Below, one piece after another: positions 1 to 49,355 of a stretch of DNA of 64,000 nt. The notes below the pieces were generated by a model. It had not been told where the DNA came from. It worked only from the letters and a program-made list of their open reading frames with translations, and searched no databases. Position 1 is the stretch's first letter. Every line of letters begins with the position of its first letter. Both the position numbers and the translations under genes were made by a program. Location of the stretch: assembly GCF_964204645.1 (NCBI RefSeq), contig NC_134025.1:13771001-13835000 (forward strand). Reading direction: 5' to 3'. This DNA is from Tubulanus polymorphus. Taxonomy: Eukaryota; Nemertea; Palaeonemertea; Tubulaniformes; Tubulanidae.

Positions 1-160
1 AATTGACATTTTTGGGCACTAAAAAGGTCATAGGATGGCCATCTTGAGTCCAATCGACTCAATTTTTCTTATGGCGATGGGCCCTTGGGGGATTCAAATA
101 TGTTCGAAAGATCAAGGTAATTGATGACAGCGTCTTCAAATATCTGTCAAAAAGTTCAAC
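1..160 (+). repeat. 3' part of a HINE/pearl-like interspersed element (truncated by window edge)
   Basis: The block matches the later part of the fuller copies at 6307-7585, 9920-13978 and 19474-20741. It shares the stretch beginning TTTTTGGGCACTAAAAAGG, the 'ggccatcttgagtcc' segment and the 'gatcaaggtaattgat' segment. Homology stops near 160, before the ACGG-rich part and the terminal hairpin, so it is a fragment. Confidence 0.7.
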
Positions 161-164
161 AAGA

Positions 165-680
165 GGACCATAAGGTCCAATATGGTCGAAGACTGTTTAG
201 AATAGACTAAATAGTAGTGAGTGGATGCATGAGGAGATATCAGTTTTAGTGAAAACAAATTCACGTTTCCAGGGTTCCCGTGAGGCTGTTTTTTTTTTAT
301 CCGTTAAATGGACATTTTCCCCAGGCAAAAGTGGTCCTATTTTCCCCAAATCCTGAAAAATTCTTTGAGGAATTGTGAAAATAAACTGAGTATTTGTCCT
401 CTAAAGACTTCTTATTTTAGTTTATTTCAATATAACGATTTTTTTCAATAATAAAATGCGTGGATCTACCTTCCCTACCAAGCATAGTGCACTCACCCAG
501 ACATCCTAACCACCCTATTTTCCATATGGTAGAGTCCACACGTTAACCAATGAAACTGTGTTCTCTGTATGTCTGATGCTTCAAAGGTCATGAGACAGGC
601 ACTACTACTTCTTAGTGGTAGTTTTAATTACGGCAAAGACCACATGATAACATAAGAATGCACTAAGAATGGCTCCAAAA
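165..680. repeat. Dispersed repeat, copy 1 of 2 in this window
   Basis: About 500 bp starting at a GGACC-ATAA-GGTCC hairpin is found again, diverged, at 3424-4046 in the same orientation. Shared landmarks are the 'gtttccagggtt' stretch, 'cattttcccc', 'caataataaaatg' and 'tttaattacggcaaagacca'. No coding potential was seen. The leading palindrome could be an element terminus. Confidence 0.6.
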
Positions 681-1617
681 AGGGTGCGTGGGGTTTGGGG
701 GTGCTCTCCCAAGAAAATATTTGAAATTTGGGGCAATTTCCGGGTATCTGGGAAATTCTTAGGGACCGGAATCTAGCAAAAATTAAAATCAGTTTGATGG
801 TGGAAGCAATGTTTGATTTATGACAGATGTATCGAAAATTCTGATTGGTGGTTGAAACTCAAACAAACAAAAGAAGGCCGGTTCGAATCCTTGAAGCAGC
901 AGCTATTTTCTCAGCAGAAAGATTTTGCAATAGTTATAATTAATTTTATTCTTAATTTTATTCGAATATAAGAAAATACATTTATGGGCAGTCGACATTT
1001 TGGATCCGTCGGTATCGATTTATTGAAGTTTGTTTTGATTGACGATATGTATGCATCACACGCGCGTCAGTCAGATCATTACTGTTGTGCGCTAATCAAT
1101 AGACCACATGCACGCAGGTATATACTCTAGTGATCAGTAATGTATACATGCGCTGCTCACTAGCGTGCAGCGCATGTATGAATGCGCTCTAATTTCAAAT
1201 GAAAGAAGCTTTTTAAAATAAAATAACTTTATCTATCACGAATAGTCATTTAAACTATCGTTTAAACTACATCGTTCCACTATTTTCTTATTCAAATCAT
1301 GGCAGCACGTGGCCGCCTACAATACTAGTCCAGTACGCGGTACAGTATTGATTTTCAAGATGTCCGCTCAGGCTAGCCACAGCAAGTCTTTTATTACGGA
1401 ACTCACCACAAGTGTCATAACCGATCATAACCCCCTAACCCCTTTATTTTAACATCAAATCGATCTCAGAAACCATAAAAATATTTTTTTAAAGTCGGAA
1501 TTCCGATTAAAGTCGGAAGATTGGGATCCCTGAAAACTTTTCCCATTTGTCCATATGTATGGGAACCACGCGTAGGGTGTGCGGATTATATGCTGTGAAA
1601 GGATTAACTTTTAATAC

Positions 1618-39783
<38,166 letters not shown>

Positions 39784-39992
39784 CTAGAAATTGCTCCAGT
39801 AATAACAGATTTGAGCATAAAATCTCTAATTTCGATTAATTCAATTCTTATTTTCAATTTTGAAGAAGTTTTTACATAATATTACTGATTGATAGGAACC
39901 TAAGATAATATTGAAATTTTCTGTGTGATACAATTTCCAGGTAGAAAGATTTTGACCCCCAAAATTATGCACTAGAGCTGCAACTGTTTTGT

Positions 39993-40628
39993 GCAACATC
40001 TAACAATTTCAATATTCAACACCTCCAGGTCCCTGGTGATAACATACAGGGATAAAAACAGAGGTGTTTGAAAAACAAACACGGAAATATTAGAAGTAAA
40101 ATTAGTGGGCTGACTACTGTTGGCCAGGCCTGCACAGTTGCAAGCGGCCTAACAGGGGGGGGGGTTGGGTTCCTTGAAATTTCAAGGGGTTTTTGGCGTA
40201 TCAGGGGCCCATTTTCCAGCTTAGACTGATGAAAAAATAAGACTGCTGCCACGCGGTTGTTCGTTCGCTGTTTATGTCTCAAGTCAATGAAAAGCATGGC
40301 TCCAACCAAACCCAAATCACTAGAACATATATTCACTTAAATGCACTTGTCAATAAATAGGCCTAGTTGAGAGTCCCAAGAGGAGCTCCTATCTATAATC
40401 TTCCTATCTACCACTCAAGACAAACTTTGTTGAATGAACTGAAGTGCGTAACAGCAGATTCTAAATAAGGATTTTAACGCGCAATTACTTCCACAGCCCC
40501 TGGTGGCCATATGCAAAATGCAATGACCTGGAAACTCACCACAATCATAAAAACATGTCATAAGCTACAATTTCGCAATTGACCGTGGTAACAAAATATG
40601 CCTAGGTACCAATATAATAAGGAAACAG
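39993..40628 (+). repeat. HINE-like fragments separated by unrelated sequence
   Basis: The first fragment (about 39993-40050, 'taacaatttcaatattcaac') and the second (about 40485-40628, 'cccctggtggccatatgcaaaa' to 'aggtaccaatataataaggaaa') belong to the 154-bp unit of the main family. The intervening 430 bp has no recognised identity. Confidence 0.55.
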
Positions 40629-43600
40629 TTATTGGTAAGCGATTTTTACTACCACCTAGGGTTAGGTTCCCAAATACGCATGCGCTGTACTTAAAAAATT
40701 TCGCTACGTATTGCGAAAATTGGGATTCGAACACGCTAGGACAAGAGTTTGGTATGTATGCATGAAATCAAGTTGAAATAGACATTAGGCATTGTAACAC
40801 TGCAATACGTTCGCATGACAAATTGAGGGATTTACGTCTCATCGCAAAACAGTGCATCATTTTTGTAGCTTCAATCTAATTGTACTAAAATCAGATTTAT
40901 CAGCAAAACTAGAAAGAAACTTTAAAAGAGGACGTTCGTTTGTGAAACGCATGTAGACCCAGACACCTCCCACATTAATTGGAAAATTTTAATAACGGGT
41001 ATTCAAGTGTCATCCTACTGCGTAATTCAAAAATTATTCTTTGGGATTCAAAAATCGAGGAATCAACCATAAATTCTGCCATAAGTTTTACATTTATTCA
41101 AAAAATTGAGTAGGAGGCCGGTGAAGGTTTTAATGTTTTAAGTTAGTTCTCATGAGAATGATGCAAGTGGATTTAGGGGTTGGACTAGTCCTACTCTTCA
41201 GAATTTGAATGTGCCCGCCAAAAAGTATTTGAATAGATTTTCTAAGCAAAAATAAATCCAAATGGCATAAAATACCCCTTTTAGTCCTATATATTCAAAG
41301 GCCAAAGGAACCCCACCAATGTTTGCCTTGCACTTAGATAACCATAAAATAAAAGTAGTCAGGAAGTATTAATGGCAAGAAAACTTGAGTAAAATATTTA
41401 TTAAACACATTTTATAACAGGATATGATCTGTAGTCAAATGTGTGTCTGCCAGATGATATTTCTTCTAGGCTGTTTATATCCTAAAAATAAAAAAAAACC
41501 AAAAACGACGACAATGGATATTTCAATACATGTCCCCTGGACAAAAATTATTTCAGAGTCTATAAAACGTGAATACTTGATTGTACAATCTAATGGCATA
41601 GCAGTTGGCTCCAGTTGAAAAATCATTGGACAAAAGAAAAAATCAAAAAAGTTTTGGCACCAAAGAATCTAATTTGTTGTCAGGTTTGCACACATGTGCG
41701 CGATGCACGTTATATTATTGTTTACATCCGACGTCATCGGCAGATCGCAAGCCCCGCCCCACGTGTCAATCAGATGGCTTACAGGGCTTATATAAAAGAA
41801 CCATACTAAAAAAACTATGCAGTGTAACAATCCGGGATTTTCGGTACAGAATCCGACGCCAAATACCTTTCTCTCAAAGGTTATTTGGTGTATATCGGAT
41901 AAATATTAATTATGATATTCACCTCATAAAATTTGAAGTGGATTGCTTCTGATTAATGGCGGCTGTATTTAGTCACGTAGGTCAAACTGACAGCGTGTGT
42001 GCGTGTCGAGCGGACCATTGCGTAATTTTCAATGCTGCGAACGTCTCTAGATTCTCACAGGGCCTCTGTGCGCTCACTAGGAATTAAGTTAAGTCACCAT
42101 ATATGTTGACACTCACCTTTAAAGAGACTTCGTACGGTCCGCTAAAGTTAATATCCACGATACAACGATTTTAAAAATGGCACTTCTGTCAATCACTATA
42201 CCCTCTATGTCATAAGCAACACGTGATGTGTGATGTCACATAAACGGCGTGAAGAGCATTTTTTCAAGAGGGCACAGCAAAACTAACCAACTATTATTAA
42301 CCAAATTTAATCCCAATTTGAAGACACCATTTATGATGCAGAATTTGAGGAAATCTCTAACTAACTGGCTTTAAAACGACCTTAAACGTATGTTAACCAA
42401 ATTGGAAGTGCGTCATCAACCGGCAAACCGATCACATAAGGACATTCGTTAAACGAACGTCCTAATGATATATAATAAACACATGCAAGATATCATAAGG
42501 TCAGTGTAGTTTATTTTTCAAAATTGGTTGTTAACAAGCTAAAACCCAGACAAAAAGAACAACTGAACTCTAGTTGGCAAGTCAAATGAATCACCGGATC
42601 ATAATTAGCCGTCAAAAAAAAAAATCAGAAATAAAATTACGAATTTTTGATGAATGAATTAGCATCATCAACCGGCGACAACAGCCGCCGAAAGCCCGAA
42701 GCTAGTTAATCTGGGGAAGCTAGTTAGTCTGGGGATCTCCAAAAAATTTAGTAAATTGGGAGTGCTCTAGACGCACTCTGGGAATTAGAACTACACACAA
42801 GCAACGATAAGATCACTGACAGCCATTTTCATTGTTTACCACCGTTTACAGAGCTGAGAGCTGGTTGCGCCATCTATGACACATGTTTTTTCTGTTCGTT
42901 TCGAGTTCCATAAATCCACGTTGTTCTCATTTCACTGCGGTCAGAAGAACTACTAGATATTGACCGTGTATCGATTTTCCATGGATCATGTTGTTTTAGA
43001 ACACTATATTGTACTATTTATAGCAGCAATAGGCTATTGTGCAATATACCGGAGATCGACAAAACAATAGTCCAAGATGCTGCTACCGTCTGATTGAGAC
43101 CTACACAACGTACCCCCTCCCCCAATTATCTCAACGGATTTACACAGATCTCAGAACCTTACCAGACAAAGAAAAAAATATTGGATTTCCAATAAAAATC
43201 GGAAGATTATGATCTTAACTTAGACATCGATTAAACAACTTTAACATCGATTTCTCCAAATCAATCTACTAAAACCAAATCAATCCCAATTTCTGGCCCA
43301 TCACTTTGGATTCAGTCTAGATGCCTCAGTTTTTTTCTTTTCTTTTCATTTCGTTTGTTTATTCTTATGTCCAGTTTTAACTTTGACTATTATGGTTTTT
43401 CTTTTCTTTTTCTGTTTAAGGTGCCATCAATTTTACAATTGGCTTTCTTCTGGCTTCCATGCTGTTATATTGGAATTATGCATAACCTATTAGGCATAAG
43501 AATATTAAGCTTATACATCATAATTATTTTTCTTGTATAATGTTTATATGTCTGTAGTTTCAGTTCATTCAGAAATAAAGAATATCAATCAATCAATTGT

Positions 43601-44965
43601 AGGGCCAATTAGATCCTTTCTTACGTTCTTTGCAATTCTTTCTCCAATGAAGATTTTCAATAAACCTTAAAATGTATAAGTCTTAATAACTTCATTGTAC
43701 TGGTATTGTCAATTAATTCGAATTTTGTCGTTGTTTGCATTCGAATGACGCTCCAATAAGGTAGCAGTAGGTCTAGCCCATTTTCGTAGTAACAACGTAA
43801 TTCGAATCAACCGATCTAATCCTGCCCTGTAGCAGGAAAAGATTTTGGGTTAAACTAATTCGAATTTAAGTGAATTCACATTTTTGAAACGGGCATGGAA
43901 AATTAACCTCAAAATTCAAATCTGTATTAGGCAATCTATATATTATTATATTACCCGAATTAGGGGCTTAATTAATCCGTTCATGAATCCCCCCTTTCCC
44001 ACCGCGTTTTTGCTTGAGTCAAGATTCACAGTCAAATGCGATTGGGCCTTTTGCACATTTTACAGTCTCCTTCTGAGAGTGTACCTTCTAGGACCACATT
44101 GTCAGTACCTTTTAGACCATTTTGTTGACTGATGTCCGAAAGGCCTCTTCATTAAAACACCAAATACTTGAGTTTTACTCCTAATATCGAATGTTCCACT
44201 ATTATGGCCCCACGCGGCCCCAACACTGCCACGACCAGCAGGGTCGTTTAAACCAGGGCCTGGCATATCTCCTCACTTGACTAAATGATCCCACAAGACA
44301 TATTGTCATTGATGATAAACCTTTTAAATAATGTTTTCAAATGCATGAAAATATGACAAAAAAGTTTCCGGGTTCCAACTTCTCGGGTAAGACGAGACGA
44401 CGAAATAGTAGCGCAGGGGACACTGGAGTCAGCAGACACAAGTCTGTCTAAAGAAATACCGCCCTTTGGTTTTTTCGTTCCGACTTTGATTTTAATGTTT
44501 TAGATGCAACCTGAATGATTCATTTCAGGACTACACTCAGTCCTGAGCTTGGCACTCCATAACTACGTGCTCGCGTTTGTCCGATAGCGATTCGGGCGCT
44601 CGGCAGGTTCTCACCCAGCGCATTCGTTATCGAATTAACCAATTTAAAGAATGGAACATGTTATTTATAAAAAACAAAACATCACCATCATTTAGGCTGT
44701 ACATGTAAGGCTATCGATGGTACCTCTGTGATCTTACTCTGAACTAGCACTTTTCATTAACCACATACCAGACGGCTTACATTGTATTTTGAAACATGTA
44801 CTAGGTTATGAAATGATCAACTGTCTGAATCTCTTTTGGAATAGATTAAATATTTGACTAAAATTTGATAAAATTTTGTTGGCATATTTCTGTTTTTTTA
44901 CCGAAAAATTTCAATTTAGAAATTTAAACTATTGTTCAAAATTGATATACAATTATACACCCATC
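40629..44965. other. Long stretch without a recognised gene
   Basis: Seen here: a piece related to the 35526-35867 element (about 40660-40760), an imperfect palindrome GGACATTCGTT-AA-ACGAACGTCC near 42438, and a pyrimidine-rich tract (43329-43375) followed by AATAAAGAATATCAATCAATCAATTG-like sequence near 43573, which resembles a LINE tail with an ATCA repeat. No exon of PLEKHD1 or any other known protein was found. Confidence 0.45.
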
Positions 44966-44980
44966 TGCGTCGTCCCACGC

Positions 44981-45013
44981 CTGAGGATGGCCTGCCTTAG
45001 GGTGAGCTCGAAA
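44981..45013 (+). ncRNA. Possible hammerhead-like motif
   Basis: CTGAGGA (44981-44987) and GAAA (45010-45013) are separated by TGGCCTGCCTTAGGGTGAGC plus TC, which can form an imperfect helix II. GAAACGTCGTGTC downstream recalls the ends of Penelope-like elements. The stem has mismatches and helices I and III are unclear, so this is a weak call. Confidence 0.3.
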
Positions 45014-45415
45014 CGTCGTGTCTTTTATATTTTAGATTGAAAAAATAAATTCTCGATTTTAAAATTCTCTTAATTAGTACATAGGTGGGGTTTTGTATGC
45101 ATCTGTTGAAGAATCGAAATTATATTGAAACTTTTGGAATGACATTATAATATAGCAGTGGTTTAAATGGGTGGGATGATAGTCCTGTCCAATAAGCTTA
45201 TGACCTAGGCCCGCTATCCATATGTCCTGGCTTAAAATAATTAATAGTTGCCAATTGTACATTTTGGGACTCGAACCCACTTTAAAGTAATCTTCGATAT
45301 CAGCTAAAACCCGGACTGGATACTATATTTCACCCGAAACGAAAAAAGCAAACGGTGGTGGGGGTCTACCGAAATTTTTCTAACACATTGTTCAAAAATG
45401 AGTAGAACATCGCTG

Positions 45416-45748
45416 GAGTAATAGGGAAAGTGTTGTTTCATACCAAAGGTCGAAGGGTCGAGCTCATAAAAAATGAAAAATATGAAAATAATAACAATTT
45501 CTACTTGAATTAGTCGCGAAACTCATAAAAAATGAAAAATAATTCTCACACACTCGAATTTATTTTTCATTTTTACTCGCTAGAAAAAAGTGTGAGTGAA
45601 ATAGATTCGAGCGCGCGAGAATTATTTTTCATTTTTTATGAGTTTCACTCCTAATTCAAGTAGCAATTGTTATTATTTTCATGTTTTTCATTTTTAATGA
45701 ACTCGACCATTCAACCTTTGATATGAAAGCCCATTACCCCCATTACTC
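45416..45748. mobile_element. Foldback element (333 bp, arms of about 150 bp)
   Basis: The left arm runs through CAAAGGTCGAAGGGTCGAG, TGAAAATAATAACAATTTCT and ACTCATAAAAAATGAAAAAT. The right arm is its complement with scattered mismatches. The centre holds AAAAGTGTGAGTGAAATA, which recurs just before the first ORF of the next cassette. No coding capacity was seen. It would form a near full-length hairpin if transcribed. Confidence 0.75.
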
Positions 45749-45867
45749 TTAAAATATTCATATACATGAATAAAATATATATGAATAACATATAAATTGA
45801 TAGATTATTCAATATAAAAGTGTGAGTGAAATAATTCATATTTAAAACATTGAATATTTATATTGGA

Positions 45868-46518
45868 ATGAGTTTTAATAAAAATTTTGTTATAAAAATG
45901 AAGAAAGAAGAAGAAGAACCCAACTTTAAAATCGAAATCAATGAAACCAATAAATCATTTTCACAGTTTTACATTAAAAATTATATTTCAGCAACAAATT
46001 TAGTGTCCGCAAGACATTATAAAATCGATAACATAACTATGATTAATCAAATATTATCAAATGAAACATATTTAATTACTGAACTAGTAGATACTTTTGA
46101 TAATGGCGTTAAAAATCCTAAAATATTCAATACAGTTTTTAATTTCAAAGGAACTTTAGATGAAAACATAATTAATATTCTTAAAACTCCTTTCAATGAA
46201 AGAAATGATGATATAATACTTTCAAAAGATTACAACGATTTGATTAACTTAAGAATTGAAAAAAGACAATTATATTATTTCAATTTTGATAATAAACAAA
46301 TTATCTATAATGAAAATTCATCAAATATTGGAATTCAATGTGAATTAGATAATGAAAAATCATTTAAAGATATTGCAGTTCAATGTAATTTAGATGATGA
46401 ATTTAGAAAATTCAATCCTAATGAAAAAGTGCATTGTTATTGCGGAGGTAAATATTTAAAATCACATAAATCAAAGCATTATGAAACAATTAAACATAAA
46501 AACTGGCGTAAAGAGTAA
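45868..46518 (+). CDS. Hypothetical 216-residue protein with C-terminal Cys/His finger
   Basis: The ATG at 45868 is used; an in-frame extension to 45850 begins with TTG. The protein is rich in Asn, Ile, Lys and Glu, as expected in this very AT-rich stretch. The C-terminus reads HCYCGGKYLKSHKSKHYETI followed by KHKNW, a C-x-C-G-G-x-Y...H-x5-H finger. Short fingers of this CxCGG..Y.....H....KH type are, from memory, common at the ends of proteins in large DNA viruses, virophages and Polinton-like elements. A pair of degenerate repeats (IGIQCELDNEKSF and IAVQCNLDDEFRKF) precedes it. Two more small genes follow on the same strand. Function is unknown. Confidence 0.5.
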   Translation: MSFNKNFVIKMKKEEEEPNFKIEINETNKSFSQFYIKNYISATNLVSARHYKIDNITMINQILSNETYLITELVDTFDNGVKNPKIFNTVFNFKGTLDENIINILKTPFNERNDDIILSKDYNDLINLRIEKRQLYYFNFDNKQIIYNENSSNIGIQCELDNEKSFKDIAVQCNLDDEFRKFNPNEKVHCYCGGKYLKSHKSKHYETIKHKNWRKE

Positions 46519-46570
46519 CAATTCTACATTATAATTATTGAATTGAGTTAAATGATTTAAATATCTTATA

Positions 46571-46858
46571 GACTGTTAAAATGATAAATTGTTTGACAGT
46601 TAAAATGATAAATTGTTTGACAGTTGAAATGATAAATTGTTTGACAGTTAAAATGATAAATTGTTTGACAGTTAAAATGATAAATTGTTCGACAGTTGAA
46701 ATGATAAATTGTTTGATAGTTGAAATAATAAATTGTTTGACAGTTGAAGTGATAAATTGTTTGACAGTTGAAATGATAAATTGTTTGACAGTTGCAATGA
46801 TAAATTGTTTGACTGTTGAAATGTTAAATTGTTAGACTGTTGAAATGTTAAATTGTTT
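46571..46858 (+). repeat. Tandem repeat, 12 x 24 bp
   Basis: The unit is GACAGTTAAAATGATAAATT plus GTTT, repeated 12 times without spacers, with most changes at a few positions (AAA to GAA, CAG to CTG). As 24 is a multiple of three it stays open in one frame, but I treat it as non-coding. It lies between the first and second ORFs of the cassette. Confidence 0.9.
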
Positions 46859-46940
46859 GGCTGTAAATTTAATTGTTATTTGATTTGAAACATATAAATA
46901 TTTAATATTTTATAAACTGTTTAATTTTTCTCTTAGATAA

Positions 46941-47138
46941 ATGGATGGTTTCATCCCAACTGGGAAAAGTGATTTGAAACATTATTTAGTAGCAGGCGGA
47001 TTAATATTTGCTGCGCTTTTCTTTTATTATGAAAATATCAGTAAGGATTTGATTAATGAAAATATAAAATTGAGCAAGAAATTAAAGAAGTTAAATGGAA
47101 ATAAAAATAATCATAAAAAAGTTATTGAACCAGATTAG
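46941..47138 (+). CDS. Hypothetical small membrane protein (65 residues)
   Basis: One hydrophobic segment at about residues 15-33 (YLVAGGLIFAALFFYY) is followed by a Lys/Asn-rich tail, giving a single-pass protein with a probable cytosolic basic tail. It starts at ATG 46941, right after a TTTTTCTCTTAG stretch that could also be a splice acceptor. Its stop is only 20 bp from the next ATG, a spacing unusual for independent animal genes. No homologue is recognised. Confidence 0.45.
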   Translation: MDGFIPTGKSDLKHYLVAGGLIFAALFFYYENISKDLINENIKLSKKLKKLNGNKNNHKKVIEPD

Positions 47139-47158
47139 TGAATTAATTAAATAAATAA

Positions 47159-47461
47159 ATGAGTGAAAATATATTAAACTTATTACATCTAATATATAAA
47201 AATCAACAGAATATTAAATCAATTATTATGCTTACAGGTTTATTTTCTTTTTCAATTTATAGTATAAAACAGTTGTTAGAATTCTATGATTGCTGTAAAA
47301 TTAGATACACTGAATTAATAGAAAATATAAATTATATTTCAGATAGATTGAATAATATTAAATGCTGTGAAGTATGTAATAAAAGATACAAAAAATTAAA
47401 GAGTTTAAAAACTCATAAATATATTCATGAACTTGATGAAAAATTATATGAATCAAAATAA
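47159..47461 (+). CDS. Hypothetical membrane protein with C2H2 finger (100 residues)
   Basis: A hydrophobic segment (SIIMLTGLFSFSIYSI, residues about 21-37) is followed by a C-terminal classical finger CEVCNKRYKKLKSLKTHKYI then H, spaced CX2CX12HX3H. Combining a membrane anchor and a C2H2 finger in 100 residues is odd; the finger may bind nucleic acid at a membrane or simply be structural. It is tightly spaced after the 65-residue gene. No homologue is recognised. Confidence 0.45.
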   Translation: MSENILNLLHLIYKNQQNIKSIIMLTGLFSFSIYSIKQLLEFYDCCKIRYTELIENINYISDRLNNIKCCEVCNKRYKKLKSLKTHKYIHELDEKLYESK

Positions 47462-48926
47462 GAAATCGACTGTTAAATTAGCTGAAAATATAAAATATAT
47501 TAGTTGAAATGTATGAAAATAAGTAAATTATATTTACGTTAAAAAAGGAGGGTTGAGGTATCAATGTATTAAATACGTATTAAATACGTATCAAATACGT
47601 ATTAATGGTATTAAATACGTATTAATGGTATTAAATACATATCATGCTTTATTTCTGAAAATGAAGTAAAAGAAGTAACTTATGTTTTAATTCATTCAAG
47701 TATGATATTGTAAATTCTTTACATTTGACTAGGATAATACAAGAGTGATATTAGTTAGTTGGCTTATTCAATAAGAGAAACAATGAAATAATACAGGAGT
47801 GATACTAACAGTTAAAGTTATTTAATTTCTTGTTAAATCTATTTGAATTCTAGTCAATTCTTGTTAACCAATAGCGCGAATAGAAATCAAAAAGATTTAA
47901 ATAAAAAAACAATAAGTTACTTTATCTAATACTAACTTATTTAACTTATTGTTTTTTTTAATTTAAATCATTCTTTGTTCAAGGTAAATGAAATATATTA
48001 TCTTCAAGATTATCATCCGGTATTTCAATTTATTCATTCGGATTTGTGCACGGACACGTTCTCTCGCCAGGGCCTTACTCAAGTATTTTATAGATAACGA
48101 TTAAAGAGAGGATTGTGACCGGTGTATCAATACTAACTAGTATATTTTCGATGATCTATCCTGAACTCAACTGAACTGAACTGGACTGGACTTTCTGAAC
48201 TATCTCAAAAATGTTAATTAGATATTTATAAGTGATGACTAGAGTTGACATAAGCGTAAAACTGACATGTGAGAGAGTGCTAAACTTACGATATACTATT
48301 CAGAACACTATGATCTCACATTGAAACTATAGTGTAAAATCCTCATTTCATAACAACTGTTATATAGCAATCGGGGAACTAGCCGAATTCTAAAAATAAC
48401 GATGAAACGAAGGGTTCAATAATAATATGAAGAGCAGGTTTATTTTGCGAAATCTCAAAGTCAAGTCAGGAACAGTATTCATATCTTTTTACATAATCAG
48501 GAATGATAACTCGTAGTCAGCCCTATATCAACATTGAACGTATCATAATCTAACTATACATCTGATTATTGTGAATACATATGCTAGAGGCTATAAACTT
48601 AGATTTTAATAACTGGACGGATAATCATCTATTACACAAACGAGAGAAATGGCTTAACACCGGATTGATATCATCTAAAATGTACATCGTACTTTACTTT
48701 AGTAAACCTAATTTAGCAAAAAATTAGCACAGAAATGTGTGAAACCAAATATAAGTTAAGTGAGGAACTGATCAACTCTGATCCACAAACTTTGACCTCA
48801 AGCACCTGCTGAGAACCCTGCGATTTCATTGGACAGACAACTGTTAGCCAAACCTAAATCGTCATTATTACATTCGTCTCCATATACAAAAACGCTAAGT
48901 TTCAGGAGTGAAAACAGGTACAAAAG
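47462..48926. other. AT-rich non-coding flank of the cassette, then unrecognised sequence
   Basis: Repeats of TTAAATACGTATTAA occur at about 47565-47645. A hairpin with 26-bp arms lies at 47894-47969 (GATTTAAAT...AACAATAAGTTA against its complement). From about 48040 base composition returns to that of the surrounding genome and nothing else is recognised. Confidence 0.5.
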
Positions 48927-49355
48927 TACGGAAGCGATAAAGGGCCTCGAGATGTCGCGTTCCAACTCGACAAGTCACCATATTTATGTCACCATATTTA
49001 TGTCGACATATCGCGATATATCGCGTCAAGTCGACATGAATATGTCGATATATCGTGACGTTTTGACGACATATTTCGTTTTCTCGACCACTTTCCTCGC
49101 GACAAGTCGACATATTCATGACGACTTGAAACTCAGTCGTCATATCACTGGCGTCCTCGTCTTACATTTAGACGTGTCTTCAAATGACGGCTTTTCCCGT
49201 GGAAAATGGGCAAAAAAGCGAAATTTGTCGTGAAAACGTCACGATATGACGACATATTCATGTCGACTTGACGCGATATATCGCGATATATCGACATAAA
49301 TATGGCGACTTGTCGAGTTGGAACGCGACATCTCGAGGTCCCTTATCGCTTCCGT
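48927..49355. mobile_element. Palindromic TCGA-rich MITE, copy 1
   Basis: The ends TACGGAAGCGATAA and TTATCGCTTCCGT are inverted repeats with arms of about 140 bp. ACAAAAG flanks both sides (48920-48926, 49356-49362), extendable to GTACAAAAG, so the target duplication is 6-9 bp. The body is built of overlapping TCGACAT, TCGCG and ATATCG words. It has frames open on both strands because of this low complexity and no transposase. Confidence 0.8.

Noticed and set aside
889-899. GGTTCGAATCC B box as a tRNA gene
   Set aside because: There is no A box at proper spacing and no cloverleaf upstream.
40016-40336. Minus-strand frame as the missing N-terminal PH exon of PLEKHD1
   Set aside because: The translation (for example SKLENGPLIRQKPLEISRN) does not resemble the expected KW..RFF..K..FLLYY strands, and the frame has no suitable donor phase.
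41605-41952. 115-codon plus-strand frame
   Set aside because: It has no ATG at its start (it begins TTG), no known domain and an overlapping alternative frame. I do not call it a gene.
45850-45867. Start of the first cassette ORF at 45850
   Set aside because: The first codon there is TTG; the first ATG in frame is at 45868, which is used instead.
46581-46835. 84-codon frame of repeated MINCLTV(K/E) units
   Set aside because: It is a direct translation of the 24-bp tandem repeat; period divisible by three keeps it open. No reason to think it is translated.
46571-46858. Possible CRISPR array
   Set aside because: The 24-bp units abut with no spacers and the genome is eukaryotic, so this is a simple minisatellite.
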